Assembly (NCBI GenBank): GCA_016191555.1 | Contig: JACPVX010000037.1 | Span: forward strand, 116,638 to 180,637 | Length of the DNA stretch: 64,000 bases | DNA from: Bacteroidota bacterium | GTDB taxonomy: Bacteria > Bacteroidota > Bacteroidia > Cytophagales > Cyclobacteriaceae | Reading direction: 5' to 3' | Part shown: piece by piece, positions 26,063 to 34,411 of the stretch | Position numbering within the stretch: the first letter of the stretch is position 1 | How the letters are laid out: each line of letters starts with the position of its first letter | The notes under the pieces: generated by a model | Databases searched by the model: none | Told to the model about the DNA's origin: nothing | What the model saw: the letters and a program-made list of their open reading frames with translations, nothing else | Program-made: the position numbers and the translations under genes

Positions 26063-28450
26063 ATGAAAAAAATTATACTTATTATTTTCGTTGCGCTGCC
26101 ATTCATTGGTTGGTCGCAATCTTCAACCGTAAAAGGCAAATTATCAGATGCATCGAGTGGCCAGCCTTTAGCCGGAGCTACTATTGAAGTCGTGGCTGGT
26201 GGTGGTACCACCTCTGATAAAGATGGAAATTTCTCGCTTCCTTGTAATGGATCGCTAGAGCTTATCATCAGCTATGTAGGCTATGAGCCCGTTCGCAAAT
26301 CCGTTGCGAATTGCGATACAGAAGTGGTTGTTGCGCTCACGCTATCCACTCAGTTGTTGAATGAAGTGGAAATCACGGCCACGTCCAATCAAAACAAGTT
26401 GATTCTAACACAACCAGCGTCTATTGCAAAATTAGGAACAGCCGAAATCAAACGAGGCACAGGTTTATTTCTGGATGATGCCGTTAATGCAAACATTCCG
26501 GGGGTGTTTATGCAGCGTAGAACAATTTCGGCAGGACAGCAATTTAATATTCGTGGATACGGTGGTGGAGGCCCCGGTAACAGAGGAACAAACAACAACT
26601 TCGATCAACTTGGTGTAAAGGCTTATCTCAATGGAATTCCGGTAACGGATGCGGAAGGAGTTACCTTGATGGATGATATTGATTTCGGATCGATTGGGAA
26701 TGTTGAAATTATTAAAGGCCCTTCCGGTTCACTGTACGGATTGGCTATTGCAGGTGTAATCAATCTACAAACAATCAAGCCTGAAAAAGGTAAGACTTCT
26801 ATTGGCCAGGATGTGATGTTTGGTAGCTATGGATTAAACCGTTTCACTACGCATTTGCAAACAAGCACCGAAAAATCTTCGTTGTTGATCAACTACGGAA
26901 AGCAAAATTATGATGGGTTTATGGCACACACCGCATCGGCAAAAGATTTTGTGAATGTGATGGGCGATTTTCAATTGAGCGAAAAGCAATCGCTTACTGC
27001 CTATGTTGGATGGAGCAATAGCTACGACCAACGCAATGGTGAATTGACTATCGCGCAATATCAAAATTTTGACTATAGTGTAAACCACGCTTACATCAAG
27101 AATGATGCGCACTCGAATGTAGTAAGCCTACGTGCGGGGATTGGTCACAGCTACAAAATTTCCAAAGTCCTCTCGAATACTACTTCTGTTTTTGGTACAG
27201 CATTAAATAGTAATGTAAGCTCTGCAGGTGGATGGACAGATAAGGCTCCCATCAATTATGGTTTTCGTTCTGTTTTCGATTTCAAGTTGGACCTAAGTGA
27301 GCGAGTTCGTCTTTCTGGTATCACCGGAGTAGAAGCACAGAAACAACATGCGCAAACAATAGCTTATCCTATGCTTGCAAATGCCGCTGACCCTACCGGC
27401 TATAATATCATTGGGGCTATTCGTAGCAACCAAACATCAATTACAGGTACCTACTCTTTGTTTACACAATGGACACTTTCCTTGCCGAGTGATATTTCCA
27501 TCACTGCCGGAGTGGGCATGAGTACAATGGACATTTTGCTAAGAGACAAATTGTATGTCGCAGCCAACAATATTCCCAATCCAACAGTCCCAACCGTATA
27601 TGCAAAGTCATACGATAATCTGATTTCTCCTAGTTTTGCTGTTAATAAGTTGATTAACAAACATCTTTCTGTTTATGCTTCCTACGGCAAAGGCTATCGT
27701 GCACCTGTAGCAAGTAATATTTACACCCCGGCGGCCAATAAGGTAAACACAGAGCTTCGTCCGGAGGTAGGTGAACAGATTGAAATTGGCACGAAGGGTA
27801 GTTTGCTCAACGATCGCTTAACGTTTGAAGTGGCCTACTTCAATTCTAAATTCAACGATAAAATGACATTTGTAGCCGTACCAAATAATGTAAACAATCC
27901 TACAGCTACACTCTACACTTACGTAGTGAACAGTGGAAGTTTAAAAAACAATGGTATTGAACTTTTAGTAAAGTATGCTGTGATTCAATCTGAAGGCGGA
28001 TTTGTTAAACTTCTTCGTCCTTTTGTGAACGCCACGTATTCCGATTTTAAATACGATCAATTCACGCTTCAAACAGATGCCACCAAAGCACCAAGCAATT
28101 ACAATGGAAATGCGGTGGCTGGTGTGCCACCTTATACCTTGAATGCGGGTACTGATTTTATATCGAATACAGGACTTTATGCGAACGCCACCTATCAGTA
28201 CAGAGATGTAATGCCCTTTACACCCGATGGTCTTAACAAAGCCACGAGCTACAATCTTCTCAATGCGAAAATTGGTTTTCGAAAAACAATCGCATCACAC
28301 TTTGATATAGATGCGTATGTGGGTGCGAATAACATAACGGGTCAGCAGTATTACCAGATGATTTTTGTGAATCAATTGCCGGATGCTTATTTGCCCGGCC
28401 CAAGAGAGATCAACTATTTCGGAGGTGTCAATCTTAAATACACATTTTAA
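26063..28450 (+). CDS. TonB-dependent outer-membrane receptor, probably for heme
   Basis: Protein of 795 residues with signal peptide MKKIILIIFVALPFIGWS. Residues 21-100 are a carboxypeptidase-regulatory-like domain (STVKGKLSDASSGQPLAGAT), a usual N-terminal extension in Bacteroidota receptors. The plug domain follows, about 110-230 (QQFNIRGYGGGG, AYLNGIPVTDAEGVTLMDD, VEIIKGPSGSLYG), then a barrel ending in NYFGGVNLKYTF, with a terminal aromatic residue as needed for barrel insertion. The ligand is inferred from the HmuTUV genes directly downstream: heme or another iron complex. No haem-receptor FRAP/NPNL motif was identified with certainty, so a siderophore receptor is not excluded. Confidence 0.9.
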   Translation: MKKIILIIFVALPFIGWSQSSTVKGKLSDASSGQPLAGATIEVVAGGGTTSDKDGNFSLPCNGSLELIISYVGYEPVRKSVANCDTEVVVALTLSTQLLNEVEITATSNQNKLILTQPASIAKLGTAEIKRGTGLFLDDAVNANIPGVFMQRRTISAGQQFNIRGYGGGGPGNRGTNNNFDQLGVKAYLNGIPVTDAEGVTLMDDIDFGSIGNVEIIKGPSGSLYGLAIAGVINLQTIKPEKGKTSIGQDVMFGSYGLNRFTTHLQTSTEKSSLLINYGKQNYDGFMAHTASAKDFVNVMGDFQLSEKQSLTAYVGWSNSYDQRNGELTIAQYQNFDYSVNHAYIKNDAHSNVVSLRAGIGHSYKISKVLSNTTSVFGTALNSNVSSAGGWTDKAPINYGFRSVFDFKLDLSERVRLSGITGVEAQKQHAQTIAYPMLANAADPTGYNIIGAIRSNQTSITGTYSLFTQWTLSLPSDISITAGVGMSTMDILLRDKLYVAANNIPNPTVPTVYAKSYDNLISPSFAVNKLINKHLSVYASYGKGYRAPVASNIYTPAANKVNTELRPEVGEQIEIGTKGSLLNDRLTFEVAYFNSKFNDKMTFVAVPNNVNNPTATLYTYVVNSGSLKNNGIELLVKYAVIQSEGGFVKLLRPFVNATYSDFKYDQFTLQTDATKAPSNYNGNAVAGVPPYTLNAGTDFISNTGLYANATYQYRDVMPFTPDGLNKATSYNLLNAKIGFRKTIASHFDIDAYVGANNITGQQYYQMIFVNQLPDAYLPGPREINYFGGVNLKYTF

Positions 28451-28457
28451 TTGAAGG

Positions 28458-28498
28458 AGTGTCGGTGGCTGAGTGAAATTCATGCAGCTGCCGACACT
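28458..28498 (+). terminator. Terminator or attenuator between receptor and ABC genes
   Basis: AGTGTCGGTGGCTG (28458-28471) pairs with CAGCTGCCGACACT (28485-28498) over 14 bases with two G-U pairs, loop of 13, followed by TTTTCATC. The short T-run makes termination partial at best, which could set more receptor than transporter message. Confidence 0.7.
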
Positions 28499-28512
28499 TT
28501 TCATCTTACAAT

Positions 28513-29382
28513 ATGAAGAAATTATTTTTTCTCACATTTCTAGTCGCCACGGCATGCGGACGCTTTGCCAACAAAGATGAAAAGCAAAGTAACCCTGAGC
28601 GCATCGTTTGCATTGCCAAGCAGTACAACGAAATCATTTATGCACTGGGTGCCGAACAAAATCTAGTCGCGGTGGATTTATCTAGCACCTATCCACCTGC
28701 TATAAAAGCGCTACCGTCTGTGGGTTATCATCGCGCATTGAGTGCTGAAGGAATTTTATCTACGAAACCAACTTTATTGATTCACGATAACAATGTTGGT
28801 CCGGAGACGGTGATGAAACAACTGACTGACTTGAAAATTCCGATGGAGGTTTTTGAGGCGAAGGGAGATGATATTCCCTCGGCCAAGCAACTCATCCGTG
28901 AAATAGGTATTTATTTTCATCGCGAAAATAGAGCCGATTCGCTGAATCGAAAATTGGATGCTGATATGGAAAAGGCGTTGCAGGCTGCGGCACAACTCAA
29001 AGATAAGCCCAAAGTATCCATTATTCATTTTGGAAGAGCCAACAACGTGTACCTTACCATGACGAAAAAATCGACATCAGCAAAGTTGATTGAATGGGCC
29101 GGTGGTGAAATTTCTTTAGATGGCGAACGAGGAATGATGCAACTTTCTGCTGAGGTAATTGCGCAATCCGATCCGGATGTTTTGTTGCTGACAGATTTTG
29201 GATATGATCAACTGGGCTCGCTGGAAGAAATTAAAAAACTACCCGGCATTGCCGGAACCAAAGCAGCTAAATCGAATCGTATTTTTAGAGTCGAGGAACA
29301 CGACTTAGTATATCTGGGGCCACGGACAGGAGAAATTGTGCTGATGCTTCAACAACTCATTCGCAAAGAGAATGTTCAATAA
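28513..29382 (+). CDS. hmuT: Heme ABC transporter substrate-binding protein
   Basis: Protein of 289 residues with a lipoprotein signal (MKKLFFLTFLVATACG, Cys15), here tethered to a membrane. The fold is class III periplasmic binding protein with a long backbone helix. The motifs are those of heme binders of the HmuT/ChuT group: YNEIIYALGAEQNLVAVD, SSTYPPAIKALPSVGYHRAL, and SAEGILSTKPTLLI. Tyr in VGYHRAL is the residue position that coordinates heme iron in several members. It is the first of three overlapping or near-adjacent ABC genes: its end overlaps the permease gene by 11 bases. Confidence 0.9.
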   Translation: MKKLFFLTFLVATACGRFANKDEKQSNPERIVCIAKQYNEIIYALGAEQNLVAVDLSSTYPPAIKALPSVGYHRALSAEGILSTKPTLLIHDNNVGPETVMKQLTDLKIPMEVFEAKGDDIPSAKQLIREIGIYFHRENRADSLNRKLDADMEKALQAAAQLKDKPKVSIIHFGRANNVYLTMTKKSTSAKLIEWAGGEISLDGERGMMQLSAEVIAQSDPDVLLLTDFGYDQLGSLEEIKKLPGIAGTKAAKSNRIFRVEEHDLVYLGPRTGEIVLMLQQLIRKENVQ

Positions 29383-30400
29383 TCGATACATATCGATTTG
29401 GTTGGGGTTGACACTATTTTTGGTTTTGCTGTTTTTATGCTCCATTGTTTTTGGAGCGATTACCATTTCTGTTGATACGATTTTCGATTCGCTTCGTAAA
29501 AGTTTTTCAATGAGTGATTTGACTTTAACGGAGCGAATCTTTTTAAACATTCGCTTACCGCGAGCTATTACATGTCTCCTGGTAGGCGCGAGTTTATCAG
29601 TGGCCGGTGTATTGATGCAGGCACTATTTCGCAACCCTATTGTTGAGCCCGGATTGATTGGCACTTCCAGTGGAGCAGCACTCGGTGCTTCGCTCTATTT
29701 TGTGTTGGGCGCCACTTTTCAATTTCATGCAGGCGAGTGGACACTGCCGCTGGCCGCCAGTTTGGGCGGAGCGCTTTCTACCGCTCTGGTATTTTTTCTT
29801 TCCATGAATCGGAATGCAACGGGCAAGCGCTCAGTGATCACGTTGTTGCTCACCGGCATTGCCATAAATGCACTTTTCCTAAGTGGAGTGGGGCTCATGT
29901 CATATCTCGCCAGAGATCCGCAGGCAAGATCTATTACGTTTTGGAATTTAGGCACACTCTCAGGCTCGAGTTGGAGTTCAGTGATGATCATTGGTATTTC
30001 TTTTTTGATATGTTTCTTTTTCGCATTACGACTTTCAAAAAAACTAAACGCGTTACTCATGGGCGAAGAAGAAGCGATGCATTTGGGTATTGACCTCAAA
30101 AAACTTCAGTGGCAAGTAGTGGCCCTCAATGTGGTGATGGTTGCCGTTGCTACCGCTTTTGTCGGAGTGATCAGTTTTGTTGGGCTGGTAGTGCCTCATT
30201 TACTTCGGTTATTCAAAGGCTCCGACAATCGGTATTTGCTGATAGGAAGCGCATTGCTAGGTGGCAGCTTGCTAAGTGTAGCCGATTTAATTGCAAGATT
30301 GTTGTTAGCGCCCGCGGAATTGCCTATTGGCATTGTCACCTCGCTGGTCGGAGTACCGGTATTTATTTATTTGCTTCGCAAGAACGTTTATCATCTCTAA
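29372..30400 (+). CDS. hmuU: Heme ABC transporter permease (FecCD family)
   Basis: Protein of 342 residues with about nine or ten transmembrane helices, the plan of FecCD/BtuC-type permeases. Family landmarks: RLPRAITCLLVGASLSVAGVLMQ, RNPIVEPGLIGTSSGAALGA, and VISFVGLVVPHLLRLF near residue 265, the loop that contacts the ATPase, then LPIGIVTSLVGVPVFIYLL. It forms the membrane channel that receives heme from the lipoprotein and works as a dimer with two ATPase subunits. It overlaps the previous gene by 11 bases and precedes the ATPase by 3. Confidence 0.92.
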   Translation: MFNNRYISIWLGLTLFLVLLFLCSIVFGAITISVDTIFDSLRKSFSMSDLTLTERIFLNIRLPRAITCLLVGASLSVAGVLMQALFRNPIVEPGLIGTSSGAALGASLYFVLGATFQFHAGEWTLPLAASLGGALSTALVFFLSMNRNATGKRSVITLLLTGIAINALFLSGVGLMSYLARDPQARSITFWNLGTLSGSSWSSVMIIGISFLICFFFALRLSKKLNALLMGEEEAMHLGIDLKKLQWQVVALNVVMVAVATAFVGVISFVGLVVPHLLRLFKGSDNRYLLIGSALLGGSLLSVADLIARLLLAPAELPIGIVTSLVGVPVFIYLLRKNVYHL

Positions 30401-30403
30401 GCC

Positions 30404-31183
30404 ATGCTCACGCTCGACCATATTTCTTTTCAAGCTGGCGATAAAAAACTGTTGCAAGATGTCTCGGCTCAATGGCATGTCGGTCACATGAATCTGATCA
30501 TCGGCCCAAATGGTGCTGGCAAATCAACATTGATAAAATGCATCAGCCGACAGTTGCCGATTCATTCAGGGGAAATTTATTTTAACAAAAAGGAAATAAC
30601 CCAAAGTTCATTTGAATCGCTGGCACGTGAACGAGCGGTGTTGTCACAACAAATTGAAGTGGCCTTTCCTTTGAAGGTTTGGGAAGTCGTCATGATGGGC
30701 CGCTATCCGCACTTTAAAAATTTTGCAACCCAAATTGATCAACAAATATGCGAGGAAGTAATGCGCTACTTTGATGTGTGGAGCTTTGGTGAGCGCGATT
30801 ATCTGACACTCAGCGGTGGTGAAAAGCAGCGGGTACAATTTGCACGTGTATTAGCACAGTTGTGGACTACGCAACCGCTATCTCCTCGACTGTTGTTGCT
30901 CGATGAACCTTTGACATTCTTGGACATCCGCTATCAGATTCAATTCATGAAACAGTTGAAGCAATTGATAGTGCAACAAAATTTGGTTGTAGTGGGGGTA
31001 GTGCACGATCTCAACTTGGCCGCCCGTTTTGCTGACACACTCACACTCTTGCATGAAGGTTGCGTGCTTGCAACGGGACTTACAACTGAAGTATTAACTC
31101 GCCAAAATATTTCTACGGCTTTTCAAATTGAAGCGGATGTTGTCTCGCAACCGGACGGAGTAATTCATTTGTTGTTTCGATAG
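30404..31183 (+). CDS. hmuV: Heme ABC transporter ATP-binding protein
   Basis: Protein of 259 residues with all ABC ATPase motifs: Walker A GPNGAGKST near residue 37, Q-loop QQIEVAFPLKVWEV, signature LSGGEKQRVQFARVLAQL, Walker B LLLLDEPLTFLD and switch His in VVGVVHDLNLAARFAD. The insertion TTQPLSPRL between signature and Walker B is typical of HmuV. It is the last gene of the heme uptake set and ends 11 bases before the convergent lipoprotein gene. It drives import by ATP hydrolysis on the cytoplasmic side. Confidence 0.92.
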   Translation: MLTLDHISFQAGDKKLLQDVSAQWHVGHMNLIIGPNGAGKSTLIKCISRQLPIHSGEIYFNKKEITQSSFESLARERAVLSQQIEVAFPLKVWEVVMMGRYPHFKNFATQIDQQICEEVMRYFDVWSFGERDYLTLSGGEKQRVQFARVLAQLWTTQPLSPRLLLLDEPLTFLDIRYQIQFMKQLKQLIVQQNLVVVGVVHDLNLAARFADTLTLLHEGCVLATGLTTEVLTRQNISTAFQIEADVVSQPDGVIHLLFR

Positions 31184-31194
31184 GCTACGACTGA

Positions 31195-32235
31195 TTAAAA
31201 TTTCTTTCGAAGGCCCCACGCTGCTGCTCCAATTACAATTAACGAAACGACCCACGCCCAGATGTTTGGTTTTTTAGTTTCCACAAAAAATGTGTGATCC
31301 TTGAAAGCGAATTTCAAATACGAAGGCTTCCAATAAAATTCATTTCCGGCTACAGAATCGGCATTGTGATTTACAATTTCACCTGGCATGTGGATGTTAT
31401 GCAAATACTTGCCTTCAGAAGCCCAGCTCATAAAATTTACTTTACTTTCCACGCCTTTGTCTAGGTGTTTAAATTCTTCAGTGGACATATCAATTTTTAT
31501 CCCGAGGCTATCAAGTAATTTGGGAAATGGGTTGTTATCGAAATTGATGTCTTTCTTTGATACAACATCAAACAGCGATTTTTCATTTGCCTTTAGTTTT
31601 TGTATTTGTGTTGGATCAGCTATCTGCATGAAAATTTGAAAGTACTCATCCATGTATGCCCTCGTAAAGTAATGGTCGAAAATTCGCTCATTGAGTTTGG
31701 TCAGGAACAGACTATCTGCTTTGCTGATGGGCTTGCCTTCGGCAGGCATGTTTTCTATGAATTGAAAATCTGTTGCTGTAAGGAAATCTGTAATCGGATA
31801 GCGGAAGCGATTGATGGGATGATACGTGTCTTCAAAGCGATAGATTGTATAAAACCAGCGAAAGTGTTTTTCAAATTTACTGGATAGATGAAATAGCGTG
31901 TCAAGAGACGAAGAAGTTTCGGCATTGGCATCCGCTACAGAAGAATATGATTTTCTGAAAATGACGGTGTGCTTTTTTTCTTTGTTTTTACTCGAATCAC
32001 TAGCGGTTGATTTCACATGAAGTGAATCGGATATCAATGTCCAACCGATTTGATCACTGCATCCAAAATAGTTCTGCTTGCTAATCTTCGGATCTTCGGA
32101 GGTCAATCGAATCTCACGATCTAAACTTCCATCTTCATGCACCGATGTGCGCACCGCTACCTGGTGTTCGCAGGCGGTTAGCGATACAACACCAAATACT
32201 ACCGCTGCTATCGAAAATAATTTTTGAGTCTTCAT
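31195..32235 (-). CDS. Membrane lipoprotein in the ECF sigma operon, function unknown
   Basis: Protein of 346 residues with a lipoprotein signal (MKTQKLFSIAAVVFGVVSLTAC) and, unusually, also a C-terminal membrane helix (IWAWVVSLIVIGAAAWGLRKKF). The part between is mostly hydrophilic, mixed alpha/beta, with many charged residues (TSVHEDGSLDREIRLTSEDP). I do not recognise the family. It lies 2 bases after the anti-sigma gene in a sigma, anti-sigma, lipoprotein operon, so it may sense the envelope signal for, or be a main target of, this sigma factor. Confidence 0.75.
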   Translation of the reverse strand: MKTQKLFSIAAVVFGVVSLTACEHQVAVRTSVHEDGSLDREIRLTSEDPKISKQNYFGCSDQIGWTLISDSLHVKSTASDSSKNKEKKHTVIFRKSYSSVADANAETSSSLDTLFHLSSKFEKHFRWFYTIYRFEDTYHPINRFRYPITDFLTATDFQFIENMPAEGKPISKADSLFLTKLNERIFDHYFTRAYMDEYFQIFMQIADPTQIQKLKANEKSLFDVVSKKDINFDNNPFPKLLDSLGIKIDMSTEEFKHLDKGVESKVNFMSWASEGKYLHNIHMPGEIVNHNADSVAGNEFYWKPSYLKFAFKDHTFFVETKKPNIWAWVVSLIVIGAAAWGLRKKF

Positions 32236-32237
32236 GG

Positions 32238-32735
32238 TTAATTATGATTAGTTGACTGTTTCACTTTTAAGTACCGGGCATACCATGATTCATTTGTACT
32301 TGCCTTGCGATTCTCATCGTATTTTTTGATGAATGCAAGACTATTTAGAAAGACGTGGTTTTGCTGCGGCATCATTTTGGTGATTTGATAAGAGGTGGGT
32401 TTTTGTTCCCAGATAAAAAATACAATGAGAAAAAGAGAAGCTAATCGTAATGTGCTTTGCATCCAATTGTTTTCGAATGCTGTCTGCCATTTGTTGATCA
32501 AGCTTTTCTTCTCCACTGGTAACTGTTCCATCACCCGATTGGTGAATGCAGCTGCGTGGGGCAATTCTTTTCTCTGTTCTTTCGCGCGCTGAATGATGAT
32601 ATCTGTTTGCCGAATTTCTTCGACCAGTTTTTTACACTCGGCACAACTATGCAAGTGAGTATTCAAATGTTGTTGCTCTTCCACCGAGAGTTCATCATAC
32701 ATCCAGATATCTTTTTCGTAGTCGGGGCAGTTCAT
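32238..32735 (-). CDS. Zinc-finger anti-sigma factor
   Basis: Protein of 165 residues read from ATG 32735, 4 bases after the sigma factor stop. The N-terminus is a cytoplasmic anti-sigma zinc finger of the ZAS type: MNCPDYEKDIWMYDELSVEE, then HLNTHLHSCAECKKLV with the Hx3Cx2C pattern. A membrane helix (residues about 97-117, LRLASLFLIVFFIW) follows, and a short periplasmic tail. It would hold the ECF sigma factor inactive until an envelope signal triggers release. No protease cut site can be read. Confidence 0.88.
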   Translation of the reverse strand: MNCPDYEKDIWMYDELSVEEQQHLNTHLHSCAECKKLVEEIRQTDIIIQRAKEQRKELPHAAAFTNRVMEQLPVEKKSLINKWQTAFENNWMQSTLRLASLFLIVFFIWEQKPTSYQITKMMPQQNHVFLNSLAFIKKYDENRKASTNESWYARYLKVKQSTNHN

Positions 32736-32739
32736 ATAT

Positions 32740-33297
32740 TTATTCACTGTAATGTTCTTTGATATACGCTTGAATTTTTTTTCGGGCGTGGTAGAGATTG
32801 CTTTTGACTTGATCTTCGCTGACATTGACCAATTGGCATACTTCTGCCGAAGGCAAGTCTTCTACGTCACGCAACACATAAATCATTTTCTGCATGTCGC
32901 TCAGTTGATCAATGGCTTTTTGATACAGTTGTGTTAATTCTGTTTGTACTAATTTATCAAGCGGACTACTTTGATCTGGATGATTGACTATTGTTTCCAC
33001 AGATTGTTGATTTCGTTCATTCTGATACGAAGTTTTCTTCTTCATATCTAAACAATGATTCACCAGTATACGGTAGAGCCACGTGCTCATCTTTACCTCC
33101 GAACGATAAGCAGACAGATTCTTCCAAAGTTTTATAAAGACTTCCTGCACAACATCTTCGGCATCAGCCGCATTGCCCAGATAGCGAAAGGCAACCGCAT
33201 ACAAAAAAACTTGGTAATGCGTCACCATTTGCCGAAAGGCTTGGCGATCGCCTCGTTGAGCTTGTTGAATCAGGTTTAGGTCAATCTGACTGATCAT
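32740..33297 (-). CDS. ECF-type RNA polymerase sigma factor
   Basis: Protein of 185 residues. Region 2 (residues about 20-90) includes FLYAVAFRYLGNAADAEDVV and the YRSEVKMSTWLYRILVNHCL stretch. Region 4 (residues about 125-180) has the helix-turn-helix LSDMQKMIYVLRDVEDLPSA and VSEDQVKSNLYHARKKIQ. It directs polymerase to promoters of envelope-response genes. Its product is probably controlled by the anti-sigma factor encoded next. No autoregulatory promoter could be assigned with confidence in the 139-base gap upstream. Confidence 0.92.
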   Translation of the reverse strand: MISQIDLNLIQQAQRGDRQAFRQMVTHYQVFLYAVAFRYLGNAADAEDVVQEVFIKLWKNLSAYRSEVKMSTWLYRILVNHCLDMKKKTSYQNERNQQSVETIVNHPDQSSPLDKLVQTELTQLYQKAIDQLSDMQKMIYVLRDVEDLPSAEVCQLVNVSEDQVKSNLYHARKKIQAYIKEHYSE

Positions 33298-33436
33298 TTC
33301 CTACTTTGATACTGATACGAGGGAAGTAACGGAAAGTAAAATGGGCATGCAAGTTTTCTTTTACGCGAATTATGAAAGATTGATTAGCCCAATGGAGAAT
33401 TAGCTGGACGGTTGGTCTATTTGGAATTAGATAACA

Positions 33437-33871
33437 TCAATCAGAGTTGAGTCCATATAGCTTAATGAACTCATCATACTCTTGCAGAGATGTTTTCTTT
33501 AGATGATGCTGCTTTTGGTTTTTAATGTATTGAAATACACGCTCCACTGCCGATTCAGAAACAGAATAAGCCGCATAACCTGTTTGCCAAGCAAATTTCT
33601 CAGGAATGATATTGTCCTGATTTACAAAATGTGAACTACTACCTTTTATTTGCTTGATTACATCAGCGATCGATTTTTTTGGATTTAATAGAAACAAGCT
33701 ATGAATATGATCTGGCATCCCGTTTACAATTTTAACGCGGCATTCTTGTTCTATCAGTTGCTCCGATATGTGGCCATGAATTTTATTTTCCACATTGAAA
33801 TGTATTAGGGGCAATCTTTCTTTGGTGGCCCAAATGGCATGAATCCAAATTTTATTATAAGAATGCGGCAT
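33437..33871 (-). mobile_element. REP-associated Y1 transposase (RAYT, IS200/IS605-like)
   Basis: The 144-residue product (coding on the minus strand, ATG 33871) has the single-strand transposase fold of the HUH/Y1 superfamily: HUH motif His-Ile-His in GMPDHIHSLFLL, and the catalytic Tyr helix RVFQYIKNQKQHH. The segment WQTGYAAYSVSESAVERVF is as in Bacteroidota IS200-like proteins. There is no TnpB accessory gene and no second copy in the window. Instead its 5' side faces, 30 bases away, an array of palindromes, the usual setting of a RAYT. It probably cuts and rejoins these palindromes as single-stranded DNA. The gene appears intact. Confidence 0.88.
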
Positions 33872-33900
33872 AGTATTGTTTTTAGCCTCGGTGTTTCAAT

Positions 33901-34310
33901 CTAGCCCATGGTTTCAACCATGGGTTGCGGTGTATGGTTATATTTTTGAAATGGTTTTAACCATTTCATTTTCTTCAATTATGATGGGGAGTATGTTTTC
34001 AAAACCGCTGAAAGGGTCTTGAATTTGTTAGATGATCTAAATGATCCAACCGCTAAAATTGCGGGCTATAAAAAACGCACAATGTTTGTGAGTCGAATTT
34101 ACACGATTTGTTATGATTAATACGTTTGGTTCGTGAAAATTTTTACAATGAAAAGGTTTTGATTTTGTAGCTAGATTAAACCTAGCCCACGGTTAAAACC
34201 GTGGGCTATAATAAATCGTTATGTTTTTAAAATGGTTTTAACCATTTCATTATCTCGTGAATTTCAGGGTGTATTTTAAAAACCGTTGAAACGGTTGGAT
34301 TTGTTGATGA
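33901..34310. repeat. Array of three about 140-bp units with palindromes
   Basis: Units start near 33901, 34046 (decayed) and 34182; the centres of their first palindromes (33914, 34055, 34195) are about 140 bases apart. Each intact unit has, in order, palindrome A (CCCAyGGTT-2nt-AACCrTGGG at 33905-33924 and 34183-34208), palindrome B (AAATGGTT-TT-AACCATTT at 33949-33966 and 34230-34247) and palindrome C (AACCGTT-GA-AACGGTT at 34281-34296; degraded at 34003-34017). All share the core GTT-2nt-AAC. The middle unit keeps only traces. No ORF is supported. Confidence 0.85.
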
Positions 34311-34314
34311 TTTA

Positions 34315-34340
34315 TTGCCCCACGGTTGAAACCGTGGCAA
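34315..34340. repeat. Palindrome A-type, solo copy
   Basis: CCACGGTT-GA-AACCGTGG (34320-34337) with outer TTG/CAA pairs after a one-base bulge. A half-copy (GCTGAAACCGTG) follows at 34343-34354. Confidence 0.8.
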
Positions 34341-34386
34341 TTGCTGAAACCGTGTGTTTTGGAATTATGCCTCTGATATTTTCTGT

Positions 34387-34411
34387 AACCCACGGTTGAA
34401 ACCGTGGGCTA
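34387..34411. repeat. Palindrome A-type, at the polA stop codon
   Basis: CCCACGGTT-GA-AACCGTGGG (34389-34408), followed at once by the polA stop codon (34409-34411). The palindrome lies immediately downstream of the gene and may shape the end of its mRNA. Confidence 0.8.

Noticed and set aside
33901..34411. CRISPR-like regular repeats
   Set aside because: The repeated elements are palindromes of different types with diverged, homologous spacers, there are no unique spacers of constant length and no cas genes nearby.
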